Source of the DNA: JAAOIF01 sp965217125
Lineage (GTDB): Bacteria; Pseudomonadota; Gammaproteobacteria; PS1; Pseudothioglobaceae
Direction of reading: 5' to 3'
Assembly (NCBI GenBank): GCA_965217125.1
Contig: OZ244244.1
Coordinates: 434,001-498,000 of the forward strand
Length of the DNA: 64,000 bases
How positions within the stretch are numbered: position 1 is the stretch's first letter; each line of letters opens with the position of its first letter. Under the pieces are notes generated by a model. It had not been told where the DNA came from and did not search any database. It saw only the letters and a program-made list of their open reading frames with translations. This document shows, in pieces, positions 51,070 to 59,979 of the stretch. Position numbers and translations under genes: made by a program.

Positions 51070-51347
51070 CTAACCAATATATAAATAAGTTATAATATTA
51101 CTCGATTTTTAATTTTAATTGCATGGTTTGTGGTACGAATTAGTTATAGAAAAGCCCAAAAAATGATAAAATATCATTCTAACAGGGTGTTTAAAAATGC
51201 CAAGGGATAGAGGATACAGTTATAAATCAATAGGCTGTAATAACAATGTTTTTACATTGGTACATAGTCAGATATGGTTGTATCTAAATTATTATAATTT
51301 TAGCCCAAATATGTAGAACAGCTAGCCTTCCACCCCATTTTTTCTTG

Positions 51348-52748
51348 TTACAAGAGATCCATCAAGTTAGGTAGCCATAATACAATACCCGGTAGAGCAA
51401 TCAGGGTGCCAATAGTAACAACATCGGCAATAAAAAATGGTGTTACACCTCTAAATACATCTTGGACAGAGCATTCTTTTCTAACACCTGCTACAACAAA
51501 ACAATTAAGCCCTATTGGTGGCGTAATTAAACATAATTCTGCCATTTTAACGACAATAATACCGAACCAAATCGCACAGCCAATGCCGGAGACACCAAAG
51601 GCAGATTCTGCAGCACTAACTGTTTCACCGCCATTGAGAGCTATCACTGCTGGATAAGTTACTGGTAGTGTAAGTAGTAACATACCAATAGCATCCATAA
51701 ACATACCTAATACTGCGTAAGCACATAGGATTAATAATAAAATTATTATTGGCTGCTGATCTATGCCAGCAATCCAATTAGAAAAAAGCTCAGGCAATTC
51801 AGCAAAGCCTAAAAATCTCACATAAATAAGCACACCCCATATAATAGTAAAAATCATAACGGTAAGCTTTGCTGTTTCAAGTAATGATTTTTTTAAATCG
51901 TTAAGTTTCATCCCTTTATAGATTGCTATACACAAAATAACAAAAGCCCCTAATGATCCAGCTTCTGTTGGCGTGCCAACACCACCATAGATACAAACAA
52001 TAATAATGCCAATAACAATAAATACTGGTAAAGTAGCTGGCAGAGATTGAAAACGCTGTTTCCAGCTATACTTCGCTGCTGGAGGACCAAAATTTTTACG
52101 TGTTTTGGCTAAAAAGACTACAAGCATAGCATAAATAATTGCCGATACAACTCCTGGTAAAAGCCCAGCCATTAACAACACACCAACATCTTGTTCAACA
52201 ATAATAGCATAAATAACCAATATTGCTGACGGTGGAATTAGTGAGGCTAAGGTGCCACTAGCGGCAACCACACCAGAGGCAAAACGCTTGTCATAGCCCA
52301 ACTTTAACATCTCTGGTATGGCTACTTTGGAAAACACTGCTGCAGTTGCAATAGAGGCACCAGATACCGCAGCAAAACCTGCTGCAGAAAACACGGTTGC
52401 CACACCCATACCACCAGGCAACCAACCAACCCAACGCTTTGCGGCCTTAAATAAAGCATTGGTCAAATTAGCATGATAGGCTAAAAAGCCTATTAATATA
52501 AATGTTGGAATGAGAGACAGGGCTAAAGTAGAGACTTTAGAGTGGGGAATGGTGCCTGCCATTTTAATGGCAATTTCAAACCCTTTTTCAAACCCTGAGC
52601 GTGCTGAAAAAATCCACAAAAGACCAATAAAACCAGATATAGCTGCAACAAATGCCACTCTGACACCCAAGAGTACCAACACCAGCATAAACCCAGTTAC
52701 CCAGAGGCCAATACTGGCATTATCCAATTGCAGCATGTAATCAAGCAT
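51348..52748 (-). CDS. dctM: TRAP transporter large permease (DctM)
   Basis: This 466-residue inner-membrane protein has about 12-13 hydrophobic segments (for example MLVLVLLGVRVAFVAAISGF and FILIGFLAYHANLTNALF) and the DctM signature GWLPGGMGVATVFSAAGFAA with GASIATAAVF. It forms the ion-driven channel of a TRAP uptake system for organic acids or similar solutes. The start overlaps dctQ by eight bases. At 466 residues it is slightly longer than the usual 425. Confidence 0.92.
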   Translation of the reverse strand: MLDYMLQLDNASIGLWVTGFMLVLVLLGVRVAFVAAISGFIGLLWIFSARSGFEKGFEIAIKMAGTIPHSKVSTLALSLIPTFILIGFLAYHANLTNALFKAAKRWVGWLPGGMGVATVFSAAGFAAVSGASIATAAVFSKVAIPEMLKLGYDKRFASGVVAASGTLASLIPPSAILVIYAIIVEQDVGVLLMAGLLPGVVSAIIYAMLVVFLAKTRKNFGPPAAKYSWKQRFQSLPATLPVFIVIGIIIVCIYGGVGTPTEAGSLGAFVILCIAIYKGMKLNDLKKSLLETAKLTVMIFTIIWGVLIYVRFLGFAELPELFSNWIAGIDQQPIIILLLILCAYAVLGMFMDAIGMLLLTLPVTYPAVIALNGGETVSAAESAFGVSGIGCAIWFGIIVVKMAELCLITPPIGLNCFVVAGVRKECSVQDVFRGVTPFFIADVVTIGTLIALPGIVLWLPNLMDLL

Positions 52749-53367
52749 CGGCTTCCTTATTTATATTCATAACAGAACTTGCCTCGTTTGCGGCTACAAC
52801 AGATGGGTCTTCAATCAAAGGCAGGGCAATTGGAGATTCGCTATTATGTTGAATTGCCTTTATATATGCCCATATTTGCAATATTAGCCTTATTGCTAGA
52901 ACGCTTAGTGCAATAGGTACTACTAATTTTGCTGGCCAAGTTGGTAAATCAATATCTAGTGATGAATCTCCTATTTGATAAGCTCTTAAAAAATGCAAAA
53001 AAGAACCATAAATCAGTATTAAAGTTATCATTAACATTAATAATACCGAGGTCAATTCGCCAATCCATAATGGACGCTTATGCAGTTTACCAATCAACAT
53101 ATCCATACGAATATGAGCGCCTTGACGCTGGACAAAGGCAATACCTAAAAAAGCAAAAAAAGCCATCGATTGTTCTACCCAGTCAATATAGCCATCGACT
53201 GGAATAGAAAAAATCCAACGCCCTAAGACATTTGTTACTGATAAAAAAACCAGAGCCAATACAGCCACACCACTAAAAACAGCAAGGATGTGCTCTAATT
53301 TAAAAAACCACTGATCAATCCAGCTTAACTTGGACTGATCAGTGGCTATTTTACTTTCTCCAGCCAT
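52741..53367 (-). CDS. dctQ: TRAP transporter small permease (DctQ)
   Basis: This 208-residue protein has four transmembrane helices (VFSGVAVLALVFLSVTNVLG; SVLLMLMITLILIYG; LVVPIALSVLAIRLILQIWA) and the family segment DWVEQSMAFFAFLGIAFVQR with GAHIRMDML. It pairs with DctM in the inner membrane. The gene lies between dctP and dctM in one minus-strand operon. Confidence 0.9.
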   Translation of the reverse strand: MAGESKIATDQSKLSWIDQWFFKLEHILAVFSGVAVLALVFLSVTNVLGRWIFSIPVDGYIDWVEQSMAFFAFLGIAFVQRQGAHIRMDMLIGKLHKRPLWIGELTSVLLMLMITLILIYGSFLHFLRAYQIGDSSLDIDLPTWPAKLVVPIALSVLAIRLILQIWAYIKAIQHNSESPIALPLIEDPSVVAANEASSVMNINKEADA

Positions 53368-53381
53368 TATTTTTTCAACTG

Positions 53382-53457
53382 AAGGTCTGTATCTAATTTT
53401 GTTGAAAAAGTGCTCGAGTAAGGTCTGTATTTAGTTTTGTTGAAAAAGTGCTTGAGT
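53382..53457 (-). repeat. Tandem 38-bp duplication at the dctP 3' end
   Basis: Two adjacent 38-bp copies (53382-53419 and 53420-53457) contain TTTTGTTGAAAAAGTGCT and differ at three positions. The right one encodes the last residues of DctP (TQALFQQN and stop); the left lies just after the stop, in the short gap before dctQ. Confidence 0.9.
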
Positions 53458-54441
53458 AAAGTCAAATAACGCTTTAGAATCGAATTTTTTAGCGTATTTT
53501 TCAACCCATTCATTGCGCACAGAAGCAGATAATTTATTTAATTTTTGCTGTTGTGAGCTAGTAAAAGTTACTAAATCTAACCCTTGCTTGCGGATTGCTT
53601 GTTCATAAGCACCTGTTGTTTTATTGTTATAATTATCTACATAATAATCCAACGCTTCATCTATTGACCCTAATAACGCTGCTCTATGAGTGCCGTTGAG
53701 CGCATTCAGTGCATCTGTATTGACTACCACAGGGCAATTAGCAGAACCAAGGTTTAAGTTGGTTGTTGCCCATTTTCCTATTTTATAATCTTTGGTTGCT
53801 AAGTGTGCATGAGGGGCAAAAGACGCAGCATCAATAACACCTGAATTCATTGATTGACGCACCTCAGAAAATGGCACACTAGTTTTGACTGCACCTAATT
53901 TACCTAACACACCCATAATGCCACCAGGACCACGAACTCTCAAACCTTTAAAATCAGATAATGAATCTAACGACTCACTCTTACTGACAATATTGTATTG
54001 CGGTAGCGGTGTTGGCATTAATAGTGTTGCATTCCAACGTGCTAAATCCTTAACTACAATCGGATGGTTGTGTACTTGTTGATATATTTTTGCAATCTTA
54101 CTTAGGCTAAGATTCTTCACAAATGGCAACTCAGTTACTGTTATAGTTGGATTTTTACCCTTGTGGTAAAAAGAACAAAATTGTGCCATTTCGAACGCAC
54201 CAATTGATATGCCATCCAAATTCTCCCTAGATTTGGACAGTCCGCCATAAGAAATTTTTAACTTAAAATCACCTCTGGTTTTTTGTTCAACTAATTCGGC
54301 CAGTTTTTCGACATTTTCTGTAAATGCTCTGCGTTTACCCCACAGAGACACATTCCATTCAGTTGCTGCGTGAATCTCAAATGCTAGCAAAGAGCCAACA
54401 ACTGCAACAGCAGTTAGTGTTTTATTGTTTATTATTTTCAT
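53431..54441 (-). CDS. dctP: TRAP transporter solute-binding protein (DctP-type)
   Basis: This 336-residue periplasmic binding protein has a signal peptide ending near AFEIHAATEWN (cut about residue 25). DctP-family features include EWNVSLWGKRRAFTENVEKL, KGLRVRGPGGIMG with the substrate-binding arginine of the SGxxxRxP-type motif, and YKIGKWATTNLNLGSANCPVV. It captures the substrate (class not deducible; possibly a carboxylate) and hands it to DctQM. It is first in the operon. The upstream gap holds the presumed promoter facing away from the regulator gene end. Confidence 0.9.
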   Translation of the reverse strand: MKIINNKTLTAVAVVGSLLAFEIHAATEWNVSLWGKRRAFTENVEKLAELVEQKTRGDFKLKISYGGLSKSRENLDGISIGAFEMAQFCSFYHKGKNPTITVTELPFVKNLSLSKIAKIYQQVHNHPIVVKDLARWNATLLMPTPLPQYNIVSKSESLDSLSDFKGLRVRGPGGIMGVLGKLGAVKTSVPFSEVRQSMNSGVIDAASFAPHAHLATKDYKIGKWATTNLNLGSANCPVVVNTDALNALNGTHRAALLGSIDEALDYYVDNYNNKTTGAYEQAIRKQGLDLVTFTSSQQQKLNKLSASVRNEWVEKYAKKFDSKALFDFTQALFQQN

Positions 54442-54531
54442 TGTTTATCCTATTTATTTTTTAAGAGCGATTATGATAAATCATATTTACGATATGTGTT
54501 AGGCTGATTTTAGCCGATAATCTTGTTTTGA

Positions 54532-55872
54532 TTACTTTTTTAAAAAAACAGACCTACTTAATCCATGTGCTAATAATTTTGTATTGAGTGTTCTTCTAGG
54601 AATTTTTAATAAATCACAAACTTTAGAAATACTACCACTATACTCAATCAATGCCTGAATAATCAACTGTTTTTCAAAGGCTTTTGTGGCTTCACGCAGG
54701 TTTTTATTGATTTTGTGACTGATATGTGTAGTATTGGTTGTTTCTGCTCTTAGTAAATAGTCAATGCTGATGTTTTGACGGTTGCTTGATAATAAAAATT
54801 GCTCTGCTATCTGTTTTAATTGTTGCAAGTTATTATCCCAATGATAAGAAAATAGAGCACTAATATCTTGTGATGAGAGTGTGGGGACAGGCAATATATA
54901 CTGACTGGATAGTTGCTTCAAACATAAATAAAATAATTCGAGAATATCGTCTCCACGCTCCCTTAGAGGCGGGACATTAATCACTAATGGATTTAATAAA
55001 GTGTATATTTTTTTAATAAAAGTGTTTTCTCTTAATTCACTTGGTTGAGTATTCGCTGAGAAAATCACTTGAGTTGTGCAGCCTGACCTTTGTTGTCTAA
55101 AAGATAGGTTTTTAATTAGAGGAAGTAGCTTGTATCTACTCTCTATAGGTAGATGATCAATTCTATTTAAAAAAATCACACCAGCATTTTTGGTTTGAGA
55201 AAAAGCACCTTTACTGCCTAAAAATAAGTCACCAAACAGCAATTCGGATGCCACTCTGCAGTTCACCTCCACAAACGCAGAGTTGGACTGTGGGCTATGA
55301 TAGTGTATTGCTCTGGCAATGACATCTCTTTCAACACCTGATTCACCAAGTAATAATAGATTTTTATTAACGCCAACCAAATCAAAAATCTGCTGTCTAA
55401 AAGTTTTTATAACATTACTCTGCCCAACAAGCAGATGATCTAGCGCTGATATATCATCTGGATGATTTTTAAGCCTTATATTTTCAAGTTTTAATTGGTG
55501 CGTAATTAACGCTTGATCAATAACTTTTTTTAAATTTTTTGGATGAAAAGGTTTTTCGATAAAATCGTAGGCACCAGCATGTATAGCTTGAACTGCAGTT
55601 GGCACATCACCATGTGCTGTTGTCATGATAAAAGGTAATTCTATATTGCTCAGTTTAATGTTTTTCAATAGTGTCATACCATCCATAACAGACACTCTTA
55701 AATCACATACAATTGCATCAAAATGTATATCTAAGGAATTAATTTTTGCTAATATAGCACCACCGTCATCATAGGTTATTACATTATAAAACTGACGCAT
55801 ATAGTCAGCCACAGAATCTAGCAACATACTATCATCATCAACAACAGCAATGGTTTTTTTATTTTCATTCAT
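54532..55872 (-). CDS. DctD/NtrC-type response regulator with degenerate AAA+ domain
   Basis: This 446-residue protein has a receiver domain (1-120) with VVDDDSMLLDS, phospho-acceptor D in DAIVCDLRVSVMDG (~58) and K in YDFIEKPFHPKNL. An AAA+ domain (about 150-380) follows, then a Fis-type HTH at the C-terminus (SGSISKVCDLLKIPRRTLNTKL). Key AAA+ motifs are altered: Walker A is GESGVERD instead of GESGTGKE, the sigma-54 contact loop GAFTGA reads GAFSQT, and Walker B is GVIFLNRIDHLP instead of GTLFLDEI. ATP hydrolysis and sigma-54 activation are therefore doubtful. It lies upstream of dctPQM on the same strand and probably regulated it. Confidence 0.8.
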   Translation of the reverse strand: MNENKKTIAVVDDDSMLLDSVADYMRQFYNVITYDDGGAILAKINSLDIHFDAIVCDLRVSVMDGMTLLKNIKLSNIELPFIMTTAHGDVPTAVQAIHAGAYDFIEKPFHPKNLKKVIDQALITHQLKLENIRLKNHPDDISALDHLLVGQSNVIKTFRQQIFDLVGVNKNLLLLGESGVERDVIARAIHYHSPQSNSAFVEVNCRVASELLFGDLFLGSKGAFSQTKNAGVIFLNRIDHLPIESRYKLLPLIKNLSFRQQRSGCTTQVIFSANTQPSELRENTFIKKIYTLLNPLVINVPPLRERGDDILELFYLCLKQLSSQYILPVPTLSSQDISALFSYHWDNNLQQLKQIAEQFLLSSNRQNISIDYLLRAETTNTTHISHKINKNLREATKAFEKQLIIQALIEYSGSISKVCDLLKIPRRTLNTKLLAHGLSRSVFLKK

Positions 55873-56021
55873 AGGTCGTAATAGATAGGAATTTCAACAA
55901 CAAAACAAGTGCTGATATTGCCGTTATCATTATTTTGGGCACTCAGTATATCATTAAAATCGGTTATTATGTTTTTAGAAATGGTCAATCCCAAACCAAT
56001 TCCAGAAAAAGTTAAAAAAGC
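55869..56021 (-). pseudogene. C-terminal stump of a DctB-like sensor kinase
   Basis: Reading from 56021, the frame gives FLTFSGIGLGLTISKNIITD to VVEIPIYYDL, which is the G2 box and end of a histidine-kinase ATPase domain. Its stop overlaps the regulator start by four bases (ATGA). An in-frame TAG lies directly upstream, and no other kinase part is present. The sensor of this two-component system has thus been deleted. Confidence 0.75.
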
Positions 56022-56069
56022 CTAATATCAATTTTACACACTTAGGGTTATTAATGCTTAATTTACTTT

Positions 56070-56996
56070 TTATACTTGTTTTGATAAAAAGATAATTATA
56101 GGAATAGAGACAAATGATATAAGCGTTTGTAGAGTAATAATCAGGTTGATTGCTTCAACATTGCCCCCCATTTTTTTTGCTAGTGCAGAGGATGAGACGG
56201 CAGTTGGCACTGCACCAAAAATTATTGCTACGATAGTTTGCATTTGTGTCAACTCTGAGTATTTAGCAATTAGGAAAATAATCACCGGAAAGATTAGTAT
56301 TTTCGCTAAAATGGCAATCAATATTGGCATTTGTTCTGTGACTATATGTTTATATCTAATATTTGCACCAATGGTGAGTAACATAAGTGGCAGTGCTACC
56401 GCACCTAATAACTTAGTAGTGTCATGCAAAATAACCACATCTTTAAACCCTAATAAGGAAAAAATAATTCCAATAATAATTGATAAAAGAATAGGGTTTT
56501 GTAACAACTCCTTGCCAATATTTGAAAAATACTTTTTGGATTGCGTGTTGTGTAATAAAACTGTCATAATAACAACAATCATAATATTACTAAAAGGAAT
56601 TAAAATAGCCATAATCAAACTTGCTAATACCAAACCTTCCTGACCAAATAATTTACTCACAATGGCAAGCACTATAAAAGCATTGTGTCTAACACAGCCT
56701 TGTAGTACAGAAGTCGTTGTTTTAGCATTAAAGTTAAAAACAAAAGAAATCAGCAAAGAAAATATAATAACAGTAAAAGCAGCGGGCAAAATAACCAACG
56801 CATATTGACTAAATACGCTTGCAGAGATTTGATTTGATGAGATCTGGTAAAAAAGCATCGACGGCATAAGCAACCGATATGTTATATCGCTACTAATTTC
56901 CCAAAAACTATCTTTATTAACAACCGTCTTTTTTAATAAAAATCCGATGATGATTAAAAGAAAAATTGGTGCAACAGATAAGAAAACATCAATCAT
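56070..56996 (-). CDS. AEC-family (auxin efflux carrier-like) transporter
   Basis: This 308-residue inner-membrane protein has ten predicted helices (FLSVAPIFLLIIIGFLLKK; LALPLMLLTIGANIRYK; QTIVAIIFGAVPTAVSSSAL). The arrangement of two five-helix halves and the VPTAVSSSALA segment fit the AEC/MleP family, which exports or exchanges organic acids such as malate. It follows the truncated kinase on the same strand. The substrate is unknown; a role with the TRAP system is possible. Confidence 0.85.
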   Translation of the reverse strand: MIDVFLSVAPIFLLIIIGFLLKKTVVNKDSFWEISSDITYRLLMPSMLFYQISSNQISASVFSQYALVILPAAFTVIIFSLLISFVFNFNAKTTTSVLQGCVRHNAFIVLAIVSKLFGQEGLVLASLIMAILIPFSNIMIVVIMTVLLHNTQSKKYFSNIGKELLQNPILLSIIIGIIFSLLGFKDVVILHDTTKLLGAVALPLMLLTIGANIRYKHIVTEQMPILIAILAKILIFPVIIFLIAKYSELTQMQTIVAIIFGAVPTAVSSSALAKKMGGNVEAINLIITLQTLISFVSIPIIIFLSKQV

Positions 56997-57024
56997 TATA
57001 GTGCATTAGGTATATTAAAATATC

Positions 57025-57228
57025 TTATAGCAATTCAGGTCTATATTCAAAGTGCATAGCATCATAGTGATACCACTTTCGACCCCAAATAAAACCATAT
57101 TTCTCAAAAGTATCAATAACAGCACTTCTTTTAAGCATTAAATCATAAACACTAACACCAGCTAAAAAATCTTTTGATAAACTGTCTTGTAAATTTTGGT
57201 ACTTTTGTTTGTGTTTTGTTAATAACAT
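57025..57228 (-). pseudogene. C-terminal fragment of an M15-type peptidoglycan peptidase
   Basis: This 67-residue frame ends KYGFIWGRKWYHYDAMHFEY, then RPELL. The DxMHFEYRPEL segment is the C-terminal zinc-ligand part of M15 peptidases (VanY/endolysin-like). The upstream zinc ligands (HxxxxxxD) are missing, so it is a remnant or a very short derivative without activity. Confidence 0.6.
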
Positions 57229-57311
57229 AATGAAAAATATATTTTTATGCTTGTATTATAGATAAAAACATCTAATAATGATAAAAATTATCGTATGATT
57301 TAAAATCTCAC

Positions 57312-57400
57312 GGAGAGATGGACTAGAGGCTGAAGGCGCTCCCCTGCTAAGGGGCTTTAATCTCCCATCGAGGGCTCGAATCCCTCTCCCCTTCCACCCA
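57312..57400 (+). tRNA. tRNA-Ser(GCT)-like sequence with a mismatched acceptor stem
   Basis: The D-arm (GACTAGAGGCTGAAGGC), anticodon arm (CTCCC-CTGCTAA-GGGGC, anticodon GCT) and T-arm (GAGGG-CTCGAAT-CCCTC) are typical of tRNA-Ser. However, the 5' acceptor strand GGAGAGA does not pair with the 3' strand after the T-arm (TCCCCTTCCACC), and the variable arm forms no clear stem. The 3' end is close to that of tRNA-Ser(GGA) at 4961-4989. It may be a damaged gene, a recombination product or an error. If the only copy, it would be essential. Confidence 0.5.
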
Positions 57401-57507
57401 ACTATTAATCTTGTGATTTATACTTTTGGATTAGGGTTAAATAAAATGAAATTAGTCTTAACAAACGGGTAAAATCCCTGTTTTGTTAAATAATAGGAAT
57501 AAAAATC

Positions 57508-57708
57508 ATGATTAAATTCATATTAAGTATTTTGATTGTTGTGATTGTTTTAGGGCTTATTGGTGGTGCTATTGAATTTAGTAATACAGAAGAAAGTTGG
57601 CAGTTAATCGCTAATAAACAAGCAGTGTCATCCAGTGTTCAAAATGGCGCTATCAGCGTTTATGATTTTTTTAAAGGGTTAATCAGCGATACTGATTTAG
57701 GCAATTAA
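57508..57708 (+). CDS. Small single-helix membrane or secreted protein
   Basis: This 66-residue protein has one N-terminal hydrophobic segment (IKFILSILIVVIVLGLIGGA) and a polar tail (NTEESWQLIANKQ, VYDFFKGLISDTD). AATAGGAATAA supplies a ribosome site, and the upstream dyad around TTAACAAACGGG lies at about 57453-57486. The stop overlaps the fabF stop on the other strand by four bases. It is not a known family to me. Confidence 0.55.
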   Translation: MIKFILSILIVVIVLGLIGGAIEFSNTEESWQLIANKQAVSSSVQNGAISVYDFFKGLISDTDLGN

Positions 57709-58943
57709 ATTTTAGACAGCACAATACTACCATTAGTGCCACCAAATCCAAAGGAATTAGAGAGTGCATAATTTATTTTTATTTCTCTGGCTTCATTGGC
57801 GGCATAATCTAAATCGCAAGCAGGGTCTTGATTGATGATATTGATGGTTGGCGGTGCGACCTGATTTTGTATTGCTAAGGCGCTAAAAATCGCCTCAATA
57901 CCGCCTGCTGCACCGAGCAGATGGCCTGTCATTGACTTGGTAGAACTGATTACAACTTTGTAAGCATGTCCACCTAATGCCATCTTAGTGGCATCAGTTT
58001 CTGCCTGATCGCCAGCTAGGGTTGAGGTGCCATGGGCATTGATATAATCAATTTGGTCGGTATTCACACCCGCATTTTTTATGGCATTTTGCATGCACCT
58101 TTGCGCGCCTTCTCCACCTTTAGAAGGCAAAGTCATATGATAAGCATCACCACTCATACCATAGCCTAACAATTCGGCATAAATGTTGGCACTACGCGCC
58201 TTGGCGTGTTGGTATTCTTCTAACACTACAACGCCAGCACCATCACCGAGTACAAAACCATCGCGGTCTTGGTCCCAAGGGCGAGAGGCTGTTGCTGGAT
58301 CATCATTGCGGGTCGATAATGCACGGGCGCTAGCAAAACCGCCTAAGCCACAATTAGTGGTTGACATTTCAGCACCACCAGCAACCATTAAATCAGCATC
58401 GCCATATTCAATTAAACGCGCTGCATCACCAATATTGTGTGTGCCAGTTGTGCAGGCGGTTACAATGGCAAAATTAGGTCCTTTTATGCCATATTTAATC
58501 GACAAGTTGCCTGAAATCATATTAATAATAGAAGAGGGGACAAAGAATGGGGATATGCGCTTAGCGCCTTTTTCTCTGAATAAATCTGCGGTTTTTTCAA
58601 TCGTGCCTAAGCCGCCGATACCTGCACCAATAGCAACGCCAATGCGTTCGGAATTTTCCTCAGTGATTTCAATACCGCTATCTTCAACTGCCTGAATGCC
58701 TGCTGCCATACCGTAATGAATAAAGGTGTCCATTTTTTTAGCGTCTTTAGGGCTAAGATAATCGCTAACATCAAAGCCTTTGACTGAGCCACCAAAACTA
58801 ACAGATTGCCCATTAGTGTCTATATTTTTTAGAGTGGCAATACCAGATTGACCATTGAGAATATTTTCCCAAGATTGTTTGACATTTAGACCAACTGGGC
58901 AAACCATGCCTAAGCCGGTAATTACAACACGCCTTTTGCTCAT
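57705..58943 (-). CDS. fabF: 3-oxoacyl-ACP synthase II (KAS II)
   Basis: This 412-residue condensing enzyme elongates acyl-ACP with malonyl-ACP in fatty-acid synthesis. The active-site Cys is in VTACTTGTHNIGD (~164), and the two His are in YINAHGTSTLAGD and STKSMTGHLLGAAGG; the C-terminal NSFGFGGTN loop is intact. The length is normal. It lies just downstream of acpP on the same strand with a hairpin between, the standard acpP-fabF order. Confidence 0.96.
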   Translation of the reverse strand: MSKRRVVITGLGMVCPVGLNVKQSWENILNGQSGIATLKNIDTNGQSVSFGGSVKGFDVSDYLSPKDAKKMDTFIHYGMAAGIQAVEDSGIEITEENSERIGVAIGAGIGGLGTIEKTADLFREKGAKRISPFFVPSSIINMISGNLSIKYGIKGPNFAIVTACTTGTHNIGDAARLIEYGDADLMVAGGAEMSTTNCGLGGFASARALSTRNDDPATASRPWDQDRDGFVLGDGAGVVVLEEYQHAKARSANIYAELLGYGMSGDAYHMTLPSKGGEGAQRCMQNAIKNAGVNTDQIDYINAHGTSTLAGDQAETDATKMALGGHAYKVVISSTKSMTGHLLGAAGGIEAIFSALAIQNQVAPPTINIINQDPACDLDYAANEAREIKINYALSNSFGFGGTNGSIVLSKI

Positions 58944-58953
58944 AATAATAAAA

Positions 58954-58988
58954 AAGGCACTTTGTTAGATAACAAAGCACATTTTTTG
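58954..58988 (-). terminator. Hairpin between acpP and fabF
   Basis: On the minus strand, GTGCTTTGTT-ATCT-AACAAAGTGC forms a ten-pair stem with two G-U pairs, followed by CTTTTTTATT. It lies right after acpP and before fabF, and probably acts as a partial terminator that sets a high acpP to fabF ratio. Confidence 0.7.
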
Positions 58989-58999
58989 TTTAGAGTAGA

Positions 59000-59227
59000 T
59001 TACAGATTGTTGTTAATGTAGTCAACTGCTTGTTGAACGGTGGTAATGTTTTCTGCTTGATCGTCAGGAATTTCACAATCAAATTCCTCTTCAAGTGACA
59101 TTACTAATTCAACAGTATCAAGAGAATCTGCACCTAAATCATCAATAAAAGAAGCGTTATTATCAATTTCACCACTTACATCTAATTGCTCAGACACAAC
59201 CTTTTTTACCCTTTCCTCAATGCTCAT
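59000..59227 (-). CDS. acpP: Acyl carrier protein
   Basis: This 75-residue acidic protein has the phosphopantetheine serine in LGADSLDTVELVM (S36-37 region), helix I SIEERVKKVVSEQLDV, and helix III ending QQAVDYINNNL. It carries acyl chains for fatty-acid synthesis. It is intact and precedes fabF. Confidence 0.97.
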   Translation of the reverse strand: MSIEERVKKVVSEQLDVSGEIDNNASFIDDLGADSLDTVELVMSLEEEFDCEIPDDQAENITTVQQAVDYINNNL

Positions 59228-59304
59228 TTATTATTTCCTGTCTATTTTAAAAGTTATCATTTTATCGATTATTTAGTGCAAAACAAGCCTAAATTAAAAA
59301 AAAA

Positions 59305-59979
59305 TTATTTATATTTAGTTGGGTCAGAAATGCCGGCAAGTTTAAAGCCTAATTTTCTGTATTCGCAGGCTTCGCAAACACCGCAAGCCGCACCTTTATC
59401 GTTGGGCTGATAACAAGTGCTGGTGATTGAATAATCTACTCCCAGAGACAAGCCTTTTTGAATAATTTCAGCTTTATTTAGTTTAATAAGGGGGGCGATA
59501 ATAGACATTTGCTTGCCTTCTACTGCTTGTTTAGTGGCTAAATTAGCCATATCCGCAAAAGCGTTAATATAATCTTGCCTACAATCAGGATAGCCTGAAT
59601 AATCAATTGCATTTACCCCAATAAAAATAGACTGACAAGCTAACACTTCTGCCCAGCACATCGCTAAGGATAAAAAAATGGTGTTACGCGCTGGCACATA
59701 GGTAATGGGAATGGTGTTATTTGCTTGAAATTTAGGCACAGCAATATTGTCATCAATTAGCGCTGAGCCGCCAAAATCTGCCAAAGGAACGGACATTATG
59801 CGGTGTTCGATTACGCCAAAATGTTGTGCAATTTTGGTGGCTGATTTTAGTTCTGATTTTTGTTTTTGTCCATAATCAAAGCTAAGCGCATAACACTCAA
59901 AGCCTTGTGATTTAGCGATGGCAAGCGTAGTTGTAGAGTCTAATCCGCCTGATAATAAGACCACAGCTTTATTAGACAT
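59305..59979 (-). CDS. queC: 7-cyano-7-deazaguanine synthase
   Basis: This 224-residue PP-loop enzyme makes preQ0 from CDG for queuosine tRNA modification. The PP motif LLSGGLDSTTTLA is at 8-20. Zinc cysteines are in STCYQPNDKGAACGVCEACEYR (Cx8-9CxxCxxC). The start overlaps the end of parE by eight bases, so the two are co-expressed. Confidence 0.95.
   Translation of the reverse strand: MSNKAVVLLSGGLDSTTTLAIAKSQGFECYALSFDYGQKQKSELKSATKIAQHFGVIEHRIMSVPLADFGGSALIDDNIAVPKFQANNTIPITYVPARNTIFLSLAMCWAEVLACQSIFIGVNAIDYSGYPDCRQDYINAFADMANLATKQAVEGKQMSIIAPLIKLNKAEIIQKGLSLGVDYSITSTCYQPNDKGAACGVCEACEYRKLGFKLAGISDPTKYK

Noticed and set aside
51070..51347. Possible 39-codon ORF MPRDRGYSYKSIGCNNNV at about 51198
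   Set aside because: No ribosome site and no recognisable family; the gap looks like decayed sequence.
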